From: Sepiola atlantica | Taxonomy: Eukaryota; Mollusca; Cephalopoda; Sepiida; Sepiolidae | Length of the DNA: 64,000 nt | Reading direction: 5' to 3' | Assembly: GCA_963556195.1 (NCBI GenBank) | Contig: OY744531.1 | Coordinates: 45,680,700-45,744,699 of the forward strand | Position numbers and translations under genes: made by a program | Shown: in pieces, positions 41,996 through 54,667 of the stretch | How positions within the stretch are numbered: the first letter of the stretch is position 1 | Layout: every line of letters begins with the position of its first letter | Notes under the pieces: generated by a model | The model's input: only the letters and a program-made list of their open reading frames with translations | Databases searched by the model: none | Told to the model about the DNA's origin: nothing

Positions 41996-43640
41996 CCGAG
42001 TACCTTTTGGCCTATGTAAGTGGTTATTCAATATTATAAAACATGAGACATTACTAAAACACATCTGCCGAAAGAGGAAGTGCTTCCAATAATTTCTTTC
42101 TTTTTTTATTCAGATAAAAAATATAGTATCTGTTCGAGAGCAGGCGGCGATTCTCTCAGATATTGCCGCTTTTATTTCACTTGGGAGATTAATTGTCTGT
42201 CTCCTGAAGTGCCTATATTCAGATGCTAATTTTGTTTACAGTTCAGAGTGGATTTTGTTAGGTAGCTGGATTCATCCACATTTTATGTGTCTAAATTTGC
42301 TCTCGTGGGGAGACACATTAAAAACTTTAGAAATGGTAGAAGTTTTAATAATTTTAATATTCTTGTTACTCTGTTCGTTTCCACAGAGAAAAGCCATATT
42401 ATATTTTTAGCGTTTCTGTATACACCTCTATGGTTCCGTTCTAAAGAAAACGCAGACAAGTATCTGTTTCTAAAATATAGCGAATTGCAATTTTCTATAA
42501 ATTCACTTAAATTAACTGACACTGTACTGAAATGTCGTCTCAAAAGACTCAAATATACTTGAATGATGTCTGCCTTCTTTGTCCAACCCGTTCTTAAGCC
42601 CCCCTCCCAATTTCTTCTACGTCCAACAACGACAATCGTTACACAGCAGCGAGTAGAAGAAAACGTCAATATTGACAAAAGATACAGCCTTTATTGTTGC
42701 TGTAAATTGATCTCGTGTCTCAAGCCAAATTTGACAAAGACAGCATAAGTGGTTTCTTGCTAGACAATTGAGTCAATGTCTCGCACAATTTTCAGCTTGC
42801 ATTTTTACGTATTGTCTAAGTCTTAAAATCTGTCTATCTTTCCGACCCAAAAAGTGAAAAATGTGTTTCTTACTTTGCCAATGTTATGATCGATTTCTGT
42901 TCATTAAAAAAAAAACGATTTATTTTCGTTCTGACTCGCCTTCTGGAGTTTAGTGTAAGGCAGAACGGGGTGAGGGGGTAAGGAAATCTTGACAATAAGT
43001 TTATCGAAAAGTAAAAAGTTGCTCGGTATAAAGAAAATTAGAATAGGTACTTGACAAAAAAAAACGGAATAACTTATATACAAAAAAGATAATAATATTA
43101 ACAGCAATCTACGGGAACAAAGGAATAAAAGACAAACAAATAAAAACATAAGTCGAGTACGAGTAAGCAAAGAAACGAAATTTTAGAAATGAACAAAAAA
43201 TTGGGAAGACACATGGAAAAAAATGAATCGTAAAGTAAAAATTCGCTAAGTTTACAAAAAAATAAAATAACTATCTAAAAAAAATAACAACGGGATAACA
43301 GAATAACTTATTATAAAAAACGTAACAATAGAACACAATAAACAATAAAAAGCAAAGAGATATAAAGAAAAAAAAATCGTGAAAATGATAAAATAAAGAA
43401 AAACACGCAATATTCCCAAACAGAAATACGAGAAATAAGACATAAATATATCGTATTTGACATCAAGAAATTTCAAATAAAACTATATAAACAAGAATGA
43501 GATTTACATACTAAAACAACAGATGGCTGTCTGTCTTTCCCTGTTCGTCATAGGGATGTGACATTTTGAAAGAAATATGCTAATCCATGCAGATTACTCT
43601 GTTATATATAAATGCATATATATATGTATATATGTATATA
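41996..43640. other. No recognised features
   Basis: Overlapping ORFs on both strands at 42283-42678 (131 codons, minus) and 42287-42748 (plus) have no domain I recognise; the pair may reflect an old repeat. 42900-43500 is A-rich on the plus strand and yields only low-complexity ORFs. Confidence 0.35.
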
Positions 43641-44700
43641 TACATCTAATATATAAAGTTAAGACGATTTTCCCTGTATCTTTTTGTAGAATAGAAAAAT
43701 AACCACATGCATCAAATGCTACTAAACTCACCACGATATTACGCTTATTCACCCGTGCGTGATGTAGGAAATTTATTATAATTTTTCTGCATACAGTTAA
43801 AATTTTTAATCCTACACCTTTTCAACACATAATATCTAAAAATTCAAAAAAAAAATCGATTTCTTCAGATAGAAATGACCAAAAATATTATATTCATACA
43901 ACAAAGAAACATAATATAGGCCACTTTATAGAAAACAGAACGATAGAACAGGAAATAAGAAGTAAACTTACCGGACCTTTGTTCGTGAGAAGTCCAACAA
44001 TTGTCTAAGAGAACAACAAATAATCTGATTGGTTAACTAGCTAGCCGTGTATATAAAAACACCCGGCAAAACTAACTCCATGCATTTTAGCCTGAAGATT
44101 TCTAACTCTAAGACACAACCTCCATTCCATATAACATCACGCTTATTTTATTCTAAATTCGAACTTTTTGTTTTGTTCCCTTCATAACATAACGCAAATT
44201 TCATTTTAAATATAAAAGATTTTCTTTTTTTTTAAAATCCCACGATATCAGCCTTGTAAAGTGTGGGCGAAACTAGTCGACTGGCAAAATGTTTTTTTTC
44301 TCATCCCCTAAATCCCCTAAATCTTTTAATTATGAAAGATTCAACACGCCTTCCCTTCATTATTGCATTAATAAAGTGTTGTACCCCCCAAAAAATAATG
44401 AAATATGTATATATATATATTTACATATATTCAATTGAAACAGATGTGTATGTGGGGTAAGAATACACAAATATTTATCATAATAGGGTTTATGGCTTCC
44501 TTAATGCAGCAATGCGTTGTTACGTCTAATTTTATTTTGAGCACCATTGCGACAGCCTACTAAATATGCCATATTGTAAAAATATAAATAGACTTTAATT
44601 ATTTTCCTCATGGCTGTTGGGTTGGCTGCATCCATAGAGAGGTTCAGACTTGTAAATTATAGATTGGCTTGGGTCTTGGGCTCGATACGCGCAAACATAG
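43641..44700. other. AT-rich; possible Helitron-type 5' end at its start
   Basis: 'tctaatatataaagttaaga' at about 43646 looks like the 5' TC(T)ATATATAAA-type start of Helitron-like elements, but no matching 3' end was found. The rest shows no gene. Confidence 0.25.
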
Positions 44701-44702
44701 AA

Positions 44703-44760
44703 TAGTCACCCTCACACTGATGATTCACAGAAAAGGACGAAACACACGTGTATGTTGATA
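44703..44760 (+). ncRNA. Hammerhead ribozyme motif, family D copy 3 (degenerate)
   Basis: Core CTGATGA (44717-44723), GAA (44739-44741), stem III ACAC-AC-GTGT (4 bp, 44742-44751), cleavage-site A at 44752, and stem I ACA/TGT plus a partial outer helix (TCA/TGA). Stem III differs from copies 1-2 by paired substitutions while keeping 4 bp. Stem II is weak (about 2 bp). The tail 'gataaagatttaaaatattt' plus 'atcatt' is homologous to the family-D tail and runs into (TA)n. Confidence 0.6.
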
Positions 44761-44779
44761 AAGATTTAAAATATTTATC

Positions 44780-44836
<57 letters not shown>
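44780..44836. repeat. (TA)n microsatellite
   Basis: Pure TA tract at the end of the family-D copy 3 tail. Confidence 0.95.
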
Positions 44837-44838
<2 letters not shown>

Positions 44839-46384
44839 TTCGCTATATTTGTTATAAAATCGAAGTAAATCCATATGATTCACATCGATTCGAATTTTAA
44901 AATGTACATATAAAATGAAGCTCTGTATTTGATATCTAAAATAGGAAATATCTAATAGAACTATTAATAAATAAAATATTAAATTCAAGATTCTATAATT
45001 CTATTATTTAATAAAGGTTACGGAGAAAATAATTTTACACATGTTTCTAGAAGAACCGGAAATAAACACGGGTAGTCTAGGCTGTTTCCTCCATCCCCTT
45101 CATCAGAAAGCCGAAAGAAAGACACACTCAAAAGTAAACTGGAAAAGTAATAGGGAACATGACAAATGAAGTTGCAGAGATCTAAAAAAATTGACATAAA
45201 TATGTAAAATACAAAGGAAATATTCAGAAAAAATGTGAATCACAGTTAAAATAAACACATGGTGTAACAAAATAAAGTATAGCACCAAATGGTTTTATAG
45301 AGTTAAGAGTTCGAAAATCAGTTAACAAATACCGAATGACGAACCCCTCCTACTACCGGCTAAAATATCACATATTGAAGAGCTCTATTAGAGAATGATA
45401 ATTAAATGTAGTAAAATAAAAAGTATTTATTATTTTTGAAAAGATGTAATATTACTATACAAGGGCGATAACTTAATCTGGTAACCAAGAAAATGCCTAA
45501 AAGTTTAATGTATGCATTCAAATAGTTAGATGGCTAAGTTTTAAATAATATAATCTAAGATAATAACATATAAAACGTATTTAATTAGAATTGTATTGAG
45601 TTGCTAGCTAAAAGGTTTAATAAATGGTGAAAGATTACTTGTTAATATTTGATGCAAGAAATCAAAATAATTTGTATGTTTAAAAGTTCTACTTAATAAT
45701 GGATAGAGACATAATAATTAAAACGAAATTTATTGTCTTTCGTTTGTTTGTCGATGCCTTTCGGTCAGGTGCCGGAATTAACTTGTAAGGGCGTACTCAC
45801 GCACGTTGTCTGTTGAAGAAAAATACCGGAACAAAGAGAACGTAAAACGTTGTGTGGCTTTTTATAGTGTGCGCTGGCATTCTCTGATTGGCTGAAAGAA
45901 AATGTCGATTAAAAAATTGTTCAATCAAGAGTCGACACGTATAACAATGTTCACTACCGCTTCCAACACTTTGTCTTAAAACATTTATGATATCGTAACC
46001 GTTTTAAAATTATACTTTAAATTATTATTTGTTTTCTAATTCATGATATTCGGTTTCGGCTCTCGAACTAATGTTATACTGGCTATAAAGTCAATAGTCA
46101 TTTATAAATAAATGTATGGAAGCGGACTACCAAATTTAATACATAATGCATAATGAATGTATTAGTGTTGAAAAAGAATATACGATACCAATAGTAACTT
46201 CTATTTCTTTACATATTTTTTTAAAATTATAAAATTCATTGCTGAAGGTAGTTTATGTGCCCCGTTCTTTGGTTTAGGAGCATAAATCAATACCGGACTT
46301 TCAAAACATTGACAATATAAATCTTCAAGATAATTTTTAAACTAACATATACGTGTAAACAGGTCGGCCATTTTAACCAATTTT
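44837..46384. other. No recognised features
   Basis: A CTGATGA...GGAAAC string on the minus strand at 45080-45106 was examined and does not fold as a ribozyme. Otherwise AT-rich without supported ORFs. Confidence 0.3.
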
Positions 46385-46860
46385 TTTATAGAAATTGCTG
46401 AGACAAGGTCTGAAGCCACTTGATGTAAGGAGCTAAAAAGAACGAAGGCTGATTATCGTAAAGACGGGATATGCCCATTGACCGTAGTCTTGAAAAGACC
46501 AAGGTTATGGATAGGAGGGAAAATTCAGCAGGAAGAGAGTTCCACAAGCCTTAAGTTATTCAAGGAAGCTATTGAAGTACAAAGCTGTATCAAAACCGCG
46601 AATTGATGAAGGCCACTAAACCAACGGGTCAAACGATCTGGAACAAAGGAAGCAGGGAATAGATCAGACAATTCTGAAGAACACATGCTGTAATAGTATT
46701 TATAGAAAAGACTGAGACTAGCAACATCACGTCTGTGAGAGTGGAGCTGCAGAGAATAAGAACAAGTAAAGCCAATCAAATTACAAATATGTTTCTGAAC
46801 CGCATCAACCCTAAAATTGGACAGAGATTCCCCAGCTCAAATATGACAACGGTACTTTAT
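46385..46860 (-). mobile_element. LINE family B, C-terminal RT fragment 4 (best minus copy)
   Basis: On the minus strand: CNLIGFTCSYSLQLHSHRRD, VASLSLFYKYYYSMCSSELS and DLFPASFVPDRLTRWFSG, then an LVELSSC end and 3' UTR. An 84-codon stretch is open. Typical LINE 3' remnant; no catalytic motifs are included. Confidence 0.78.
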
Positions 46861-47369
46861 ACATAATTAATAAAAAGAAATATCGGTGAACGCCTGGTTG
46901 TTACAGTTCGGATATGCATGTAATATTCTATTGAAGACTATTGCAATGCATGCATTAGACGTTAAATAGAAATATACGAATATATAGATTTATGGAACAA
47001 AGAACAATGATACAAAGATATAAGGCGATTGCAATGGTTATTGAATGTAACATGTAGTATGTATTTATTATTTTGTTAATATTTAAAACACCCTCTATTA
47101 TACAGAATACAATTCCTTCGTAAGAAGATTCTAGAATTATCGATTGTGGTGTTTCTTGTATTATTTTATTCCCAACTTGCGCAAACGCTTTTTCAAATGT
47201 AATGAAATAGTAATTTACATTTCAAAATGAAAAAAAAACCCCAATTAATTCGGATTGAATACGTGATTGGATTGAACAAAACTAGTTTCAAATTCAAATT
47301 GATTTCTGATTAGGGCGTAGCATATTAAGTAACCTTACCGCCACTGAAAGCATCTGACCCCTGATGCAA
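46861..47369. other. No recognised features
   Basis: AT-rich, no domain or array. Confidence 0.3.
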
Positions 47370-47890
47370 TCAGATACGTCTTAAAATGGAGTATTACTGG
47401 TATATCTGAAGAGGCGCCGCTCAGAAAACCTATACTTGCCGAGAGAGAGAGAGAGAGAGAGTTACAAAATCAACTCAGAAATCAAGTAAAGGGATAATCT
47501 CTTCTGTTCCTTACATCCATTTTCTCACAAAATACAGACGAAACGGTACTAGTCTCTCTCTACTCTATCGGTATTTCCATTGAAAGTGCTCGATTGAGCT
47601 TGAACCTCTGATTTTCCTTTGTAAGACATTCACAGCAAGAACTAGTATTTCTACAATAACGAGAAAAAGTTATTTTCTCCTCCGTGTGTCTAGCGTCGGA
47701 TTGCAACATAGTTGTATTCAAATCCAATGTCAACAGATTCCTGTCATGAATCGAACCAAGAAGTATTCGAACTTTGTGTATTCAATGAATCATTCTCAAT
47801 ATTTCCATGAGAAAGTAACCTCATCTTATTAACTTTTATCCTCGAGTAGCTTTTGTGTCGTGATAAGCAGTGATCCATTAGTTAAAGAAA
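47370..47890 (+). mobile_element. LINE family B, C-terminal RT fragment 5
   Basis: 'caatcagatacgtcttaaaa' opens the fragment, as at 40345. It then reads ISEEAPLRKPIL, a (GA)10 insertion at 47441-47460, and an NLFCSLHPFSHK-like run with frameshifts, ending with the shared 3' UTR words 'aacttttatcctcgagtag'. The microsatellite inside the coding remnant is notable. Confidence 0.7.
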
Positions 47891-48239
47891 ATTCTCTAAA
47901 AATAACTAAATCTAGTTGAGTCCTGTGGATATTCGTTCTCCCCCAATTATTTTTTAATCTAAGATCCTGAAAATAATCAATAACATTAAAGATGAAGTAT
48001 CACTAATTTCTATAAACTCAAAATAGTGTTTTTCCCCACATGGGCTCATGTTGTAAATTCTGGATTCAAAACTGGATTCAATAGTACGCAAGCGTTCCTA
48101 ATTCATTTATCGGGGGAACATGCTAGTAAAAAAGTAAATTTTTATGAACGAACATGGTACGGCTTTTTTTGATGCTCTTGTTAGAATTGGTTTCATTGAT
48201 TATTTCTAGAATCAGAAACTTACACGTGGGACCATGTTA

Positions 48240-48870
48240 ATGTTGCAGAAAAAATCCATTGGTGGAGCCGACTGAATTCGAACTTGACACACCCAGGTTA
48301 TCAGTCCGCATGGTTATCAACTTCACAACGGTCACCTCCCAAAATATCAAGTAAAAATCATTGAATGAACTAAGAGGGCACGTGGAAATTCCAAAGCTAA
48401 TTAAACGAAATTATTTTTTATTTATTACTTTTTTACCTATTTTATATTTTAATTACTCATTTAAAATGTATATACATGAAAGATAAGTCTCGTTCTGGAG
48501 TAAAACAAAGCATGAACATTGCAAAGCAATATTTAAAAAAAAATACATTACAATGAAAATGCATTAAATAAATAAAATTGAATATTTACGATTTTGTTAC
48601 TAAGCTAATATTTTGATTTCGTAAATAAATATCAAATTGAGTAAATACGTATGAATCAGTACGATACGACTTTATTTAGATGGCTTTATTCTGTTTTTGG
48701 CATTGATTTTCCCGATATTTGAAGAATCAAGTACGTACAGGAAGAACAACATGAAGATTGCAAACGTTCATAAATGAAAATGGCGCGCTATGGAACCGAC
48801 TTCATTGTAAATGGGCACACCTAGTTCATCAGTCTGCGTTGTTTTCCACCTCAGCAAGGCCACCCTCAGC
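48240..48870 (-). repeat. Pair of tRNA-like repeats
   Basis: Blocks at 48244-48345 and 48780-48870 share, in order, 'ccgact', 'acttgacacaccca/aatgggcacaccta', 'ttcatcagtc(c/t)gc', 'ttatcaacttcac/tttccacctcag' and 'caaggccacc'. The minus strand of the first has 'caagttcgaattcagtcgg', a B-box-like word. Probably two copies of one SINE ~440 bp apart. Confidence 0.45.
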
Positions 48871-50352
48871 TGCTAGCGTTGTTCTGCGAGTGGGAAGAGT
48901 TTTCAAAAAACATTTTGAACTTTAAAAACATGTTTTTTACAGTATATTCAAAAAATGAATGTGCTATCTTGTTTATTTCTTGTTTTATTTATTTCAAAAC
49001 CTTGTCTGTTTTCATGTACCTGTTGTTAAGTTCATCATGTGTTCTCAAATTTGCCAGACAGAAAGATAAATACGATTCCTATAGATATTATTAGATAATT
49101 CTTTTTTATTGTCATAAAATTAATTCTTCGACAAAAAACGCAGGACAGAGAGAATCTTTGTCAGGAGAAATGACGTCAAATTGATTTTTTTAAGGTTTAA
49201 AAGACCAGACTGAGTCATGAGAAATCTGGCTTGTATCAGTTTATTGTATTAAATCCGCCAGATGTTTGAATTAGATGTTCTATAACAACCATTTCTACAT
49301 TTGTTTCGTTTTATTTGATAAAATGTTCATAAACTAACCAAAGTGTTTTTTTATCTAGCGATTTTGAAAACTAGGAAAATCACATCTAATTATCGGTGAT
49401 TGGTCTACGTATGTAAGACTACTTGGGATCAATAAAAATGTGGTCTCTTACCAGGCGTAAATTCAATCAATTATTCATATAATAATTACTATTATAAAAG
49501 TGATTGACTATATTGTAACTAGTACACACACTTCGCATAAAAAGTAGAAACATGCTAATAATTCGCCAGTGTTTGCACTAAATATTCCTCTAGATATACA
49601 GTGTCTTCAATAAAGCCATTATCTATAAAAAAATGACATAAAAACTAACTCTTGACGTATGCAACACAAGAGCGTGTTAAAATAGTTATTATTAAGACGC
49701 CCCTTGATATTTCTCTTGTGGCGTTTCTTTAAAAATAAAGTTTTCAGAAAAAAACATAAACAATTGATCAATTAATGTAATTTATTAAAAATAAAAAGGT
49801 TTGAGAACAACTCCGGAAATTTTGAAAATGTGATGCAATCATTTATGCGCTGTTTGAGATATATTTTGCTAATAGAGGACATTTCGTTTCATGACATACA
49901 TTTTAAGTATATATTTCTCATTGTGTACAGGTTTTGTTGTGATCATAAATACAGTTTTGATGTTATAAAATAGCATTAGACGATGACTTTTTAAAAATCC
50001 TGTATTACTAAAATATTCATATAAAATCAAAAAAATACTCTAATAATTTAATTGTACATATATAAATTATCATTATAATTTCTGATCGCCTAAAATAACA
50101 CACCGTTGACACTTTATTATAGAGTAAAATATTTTTTTCAGAATTCATTCAAGGTGGCGAGGTAATTCTAAGGTCTTTTTTGGATTTGTTATAGCCTTTC
50201 AAGCTTCCCTTCACTATTTTAAATTGTTTTATCCAGGTTGCTATACAAAGATAGTGTATTACTCGCTAACCTTTGCGTGACGGAATAAAACTACCAATAT
50301 TTATATATATGCAGATAAATGCACATGGGTCTTTATTATGAAGAAGAAGAAG

Positions 50353-50353
<1 letters not shown>
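48871..50353. other. No recognised features
   Basis: AT-rich. ORF 48879-49094 is unsupported. No arrays. Confidence 0.3.
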
Positions 50354-50428
<75 letters not shown>

Positions 50429-50460
50429 CTATTTCTATTATTATTATTATTATTATTATA
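50354..50460. repeat. (ATT)n/(ATTATC)n microsatellite
   Basis: ATT units with ATTATC and ACT interruptions. A separate (AAT)n run lies at about 50800-50826. Confidence 0.95.
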
Positions 50461-51752
50461 TTTTTTGATTTATTGATTTATTATTTTTTTTGTCGTCGTC
50501 GTCACTAGATTTTCGTAGGAACACACTGACTACTTAAAAGACGCAAATACCCGTTGCATTTCCTGAAGTAACAGGAAGTTTACACATATTACGAGTAGTT
50601 CTATTCAAAATATAATTTTAAGTCATTTTTTCAGCTGTTACCATTGAACTTTGGCTGGTAAGGACGCGTGATTTCCCTTGCAAACCGAACGGGAAATACA
50701 TTTGTCAACATTACAGTATTCTCTGTTAGCTTCAAGTCGCGAAATGGATGCCGCTATTATTACTCAATCTATTATATCTCTTAAATCATTCACAACAACA
50801 ACAATAATAATAATAATAATAATAATAAAAAACATGGACATAAAATAACAATAGCCCAAGGAAACTGAAACTACCAAACATCCCAAACATTGACCTTCCA
50901 TTCCCCCAAAATATGGTGAAAATAGCCGCGGCTGGCATCAGGCATAATAGTTTTGAATGGTCAAAGAGGATGGACGGACCATCTTATATCGTCTACCTAC
51001 GAGTTTTATATAATGTACCGTTTCTATACACAATGACCATATCTGAAAATGACATCCAAAACATTTCGGCACTCCAGACATAAATTCCTGAAAAACATCA
51101 AACCTTTATCTAATTCCCAACCCCTTTTCTCGGTGTAAGCACCAACTTCGAAGCCTACATTATTTACCCAACCCATGTCTATAAGTATACGGCAAAACTG
51201 AAAATATATTCTAAGCACAAACAACTGTACGCATCAGATCGCGAAAACAGGTTCACATCTGACTCTCAAAATATCTAGACTTACATTAATACGGTAGCTT
51301 ACTTTATTGTGATTCCTTGTATGAACTCCATTTGTCTTCTGGCGTACACACCGAAGCACTCCACACCCCATCCAATCTTTAACCCAGTTGAACTGAATTC
51401 TCGGAGCAGGCAGAGGCTCCAAATATGTCTAACTGTACCCTTCCCCATGATTGTATCTGCGCGTTTAGTGGTGTGAGGTCGTCCTAAGCACACACGACAG
51501 TTTGCATCGAAATTTGAAGACAACTCACAACTTTATCCTAAAATTAACTCACACTACTCGTATATATAACTGCGACATTTTGGATATACAATTAATCGAC
51601 AAGAATGACTATTATCGGCTGATATCTCACATCACGTCCGCCTTTCCGTATGTGGGAGAAGTTCCCATGTTTTCCCCGAAATACGAACTCGTAACCAAGC
51701 CCCCTCCCCTGAGCTTCGCAGTGGCTGGACTTCAAATATATCTTTTAGCTCC
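50461..51752. other. No recognised features
   Basis: The minus-strand ORF at 51299-51523 (74 codons, containing FDANCRVCLGRPHTTKRADT) looks less AT-driven than its neighbours, but I recognise no family. It may belong to an unrecognised repeat. Confidence 0.3.
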
Positions 51753-52108
51753 TGTGGGTTAGTCGCCAATTGAGGCATCCCCCTATTGCAGATTGGCTGT
51801 TTGCAGTCTATAAGCATAGATGGCTCTGGCTGGTAGTCAATTTACAGAGGTGGTAAGTTTTAGTAGTAAATTTAGTTATCTCCCCTTTGCAGATTGGCAG
51901 GTTGGAGACTCAAAACATAGATAGATCTGGTTAGTAGGCAATTTGCATAAGTGATGGGTTAATTAGTATAATAATTGTACTCTTTGGATTAAAAGTTTGA
52001 GTTCTTCAGACAGCAGAGAGAAGTGCAGAGATAAAGAGGTGGAGTTAGAAGTCGGCTGAACATTAGATTGCCAGTAAAACTTCTTTTATATTTAAACTTT
52101 CTCTGACA
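51753..52108 (+). mobile_element. 5' LTR of a Ty3/gypsy-like element (plus)
   Basis: Starts 'tgtgggttagtcgccaattg' and ends 'ctttctctgaca'. The same start, 'tgtggttt(agtcgcc)', and internal words ('ggctctggttgacagtcaat', 'tttgcataggtg', 'gtataaaaactgtac') recur at 55934-56210 and, on minus, at 56911-57155. Contains an internal ~100-bp duplication (51780-51870 repeated at 51885-51990). Confidence 0.7.
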
Positions 52109-52138
52109 GATAGATCACAAGCTATTTCGGCGAACAAG

Positions 52139-52800
52139 TGAAATTAAGCAGTGACATCCTGAGGCCGTTTAAAGTAAAAGACGATGTGGTCGCGTGGCTT
52201 AATAAGCTGGAGCTGGTTGCGAAGCTGCAAAAGATTAATGACGTAGTGACATTGATCCCAATGTATTTGAAGGAGAATGCACTAGCAGTCTATTTGGAAA
52301 TAGAAGAGACTAATCATGCAGAGGTTGATAGTATTATGAGAAGATTGAGCATTTTCTGGGTGTTCATTTGAGGCTTATAACAAGCACATAAGAGTTTCCT
52401 GGACCGGAGAATCAGTAGCAAAAACAAGGCGACTTGCAAGATTTGCCGGATACATGGGACGAAGCTTTGAGAAGACAGATAAAATGGTTTTCGTGAGTCG
52501 TTTTCCTGACCGCATCTTGATGGTACTGTAACTAATGACTGAGACTGAAACCATGAAGGCAGAGATAATACTGAAGCATGCCAAAGTGCTGGCGAAACAT
52601 TCTTGTTAACTGGATGGAAGTGATACTTTTACTGCAAACAAGCTTAATGAAGAGGAGCAAATAGTGAGAATACGTGAATTTATTGAAAATACTTTAGATG
52701 TCGGGGTCCCACCTTATGAAAGACTGTAGTGCACCAATGACTGGTGTTATCTGTTTCCAGTGTGGCCAGTTTGGGCACACTGGTAAGAATCGCCTTTTAC
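52139..52800 (+). pseudogene. gag-like remnant with zinc knuckle
   Basis: KLSSDILRPFKVKDDVVAWL, then LVAKLQKINDVVTLIPMYL and LAVYLEIEE, form a retrotransposon Gag-type core, followed after frameshifts by a zinc-knuckle CFQCGQFGHTGKN (about 52751-52790) in which the final cysteine is missing. The Gag start codon is lost: GGCGAACAAGTG replaces the MGERV start seen in the minus copy. Damaged. Confidence 0.72.
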
Positions 52801-53262
52801 TTCAGGGTGTCGAAAATCGAGTAAAGGAGAACTATTGCACCAGTAGTCGCTCTTTTACTTCTGAAAAGGCGTGTGAGAGTTTACTGACACATATAGTGGT
52901 TACTATCAAGGGAAAAGGGCTAGAACCTGTCACGACGAGTGTCGCTAACTTTTTCAATAGAGCCAGCAAGATTAGAGCAGTAGATGGCAGAGATATGAAG
53001 TGTTGTGGAGTAACTCATATCAAGATTATAGTAAGAAATATAGCGCTACGACTCCGAGTAATTGTGCTGGATACGCTCGTTGGGGAATGGATGTGATACT
53101 GGGCTTGGATGTTATCGACCGAATGGTAGGAGGTACAATTGCTAAGAGCGAGGTGAACTTCAGCAAGCAGTATGAAACTAGAATATCAAAAAGCGCGAGC
53201 AGTAACAATGCCATCCAGACGACAAACCCCAAGCTATGTCAGATTGAGGATGAGGACTTCTG
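52801..53262 (+). pseudogene. Retropepsin-region remnant
   Basis: HIVVTIKGKGLEPVTTSVAN, KIRAVDGRDMKCCGVTHIKI and a frame-shifted MDVILGLDVIDRM block correspond to the protease region between gag and RT. The expected catalytic DTG is not visible. A frameshift lies near 53080. Confidence 0.6.
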
Positions 53263-53320
53263 AGCCCATTTTGAGGGAGACAATTATTCAGTAGAGTGGC
53301 AATGGACCGCGGGACCGCCT

Positions 53321-54660
53321 GTGCTAAGTAATAGGGTTAGCTGCTACGAAAGCACACTGAGAGGAGAGATACGACCGCAGTCTGAGAAAGAAGTTCAGAG
53401 GTGGATTGACGAAGGAATTTTAATACCATGGCCAGGGAAGGTTGAAGGAATTCTGCCACTCATGGCAGTGGTTCAGCCTACCAAGAAGAAAGTCAGGCAG
53501 GTATTGGACTTCCGAGAGTTGAACAAGCACGTGGCCTGCCACACTAAAGATGGAATCGACGTATATGGAGAAGTCATGAGGGAGTATAGGAAAAGAGAGC
53601 GAGCAATTAATATCGTGGACTTACAATCCGCCTACCTTCAGATCCATGTGGACAAGAAGCTATGGCGGTGTCAATTAGGCGAATATAAAAGTCAGATGTA
53701 TTGCTTGACCAGACTAGGATTTGGACTGAATTTTGCATCGAATATTATGATTGCTGTGTTGTCCAAAAACGATTAAGTGAAAATGACCCACCTCCTCTTA
53801 TATCGATGATGTACTGGTGGACGAGACAAAGGTGACTGCGGAAAGATTCAGAAACCATTTCAAAACATATGGACTGAGAGCTAAATCATCGGAGTCGTTA
53901 GGAAACGGGATAGCTCTTTGATTGAAGTTACAGCGGAATAACACAGGAAAGTTGATATTTGGAAGAGGAAACGAAATCCCTGAAGTAACAGATGGACTAA
54001 CTAAGCGATAACTTTTATCCATGTGCGGGAAGTTGGTTGTTCATTATCCTATAGTCGAATGGCTGCGGAATACATGCAGATTTATTAAACGGCAGACCGG
54101 TACGGACCAATGTGAGGATGTAATTGACCAAGATGTATTGCACATGATACAAAAAGTGAGTAAAAAAAGGTGGATTCTGTAAAGAAGAATGACACGTAAA
54201 AATCGTGTCCGCAAGGGGTAATATGTAGCGATACTAGCAGCCTGACATAAGGAGCATTGTTGGAAATAGAAAGAGTAACTGCTGAAGATGATGCTTGGCT
54301 ACAGAAGAAGTATAATAACGCCCACATCAGTGTTTTGGAGCTCGAAGCCACAATGAAGGGCATCAACCTGGCTTTGAAATTGGGGCTACAAGCAGTGGAA
54401 ATTAGAACACACTCGGCAACAGTGGCATCGTGGATTAAGTCAGAAGTGTCTGGAGATAAACGGATCAGGACCAAAGGAGCAGCTGAGATACTTATCAAGC
54501 GTTGACTTGGGGCACTTGGGGACTTGATCAGAGAATTCAAACTGAAACTAACCGTCACAGCAGACGTACTGACCAGAGTGAGGAAAGCTTGGCTACGAGA
54601 GATGAACGATGTGGCTCCTGTGTGCTATATTGTAAAAGAAATGAAGCACCTGCATTATAT
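53321..54660 (+). pseudogene. Reverse transcriptase / RNase H remnant
   Basis: RT: QVLDFRELNKHV, INIVDLQSAYLQIHVDKKLW (motif A, D at about 53620) and YCLTRLGFGLNFAS (motif B). After a frameshift at 53776 comes YIDDVLVDET (motif C, about 53805-53830) with in-frame stops after it. RNase H: HISVLELEATMKGINLALKL (54325-54390), IRTHSATVASWIKSE and the ADVLTRVRKAW end near 54560-54600. Ty3/gypsy-type order is preserved, but several stops and frameshifts make it non-functional. Confidence 0.8.
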
Positions 54661-54667
54661 GCATATA

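Noticed and set aside
42283..42748. Overlapping ORFs of 131 and 91 codons considered as a host exon
   Set aside because: No recognisable domain, no clear splice sites or codon bias, and both strands are open, which suggests chance or an old repeat.
45064..45106. CTGATGA...GGAAAC string on the minus strand, like a hammerhead core
   Set aside because: The intervening AGGGGATGGAG cannot form stem II, and no stem I or stem III pairing places U16.1-H17 correctly. It may be a badly decayed copy but cannot be supported.
47385..47410. CTGAAGAGGCGCC...GAAAAC on plus
   Set aside because: Lies in the coding remnant of LINE family B (ISEEAPLRKP) and does not fold as a hammerhead.
54085..54558. 157-codon minus ORF
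   Set aside because: Antisense shadow of the plus-strand RNase H remnant.
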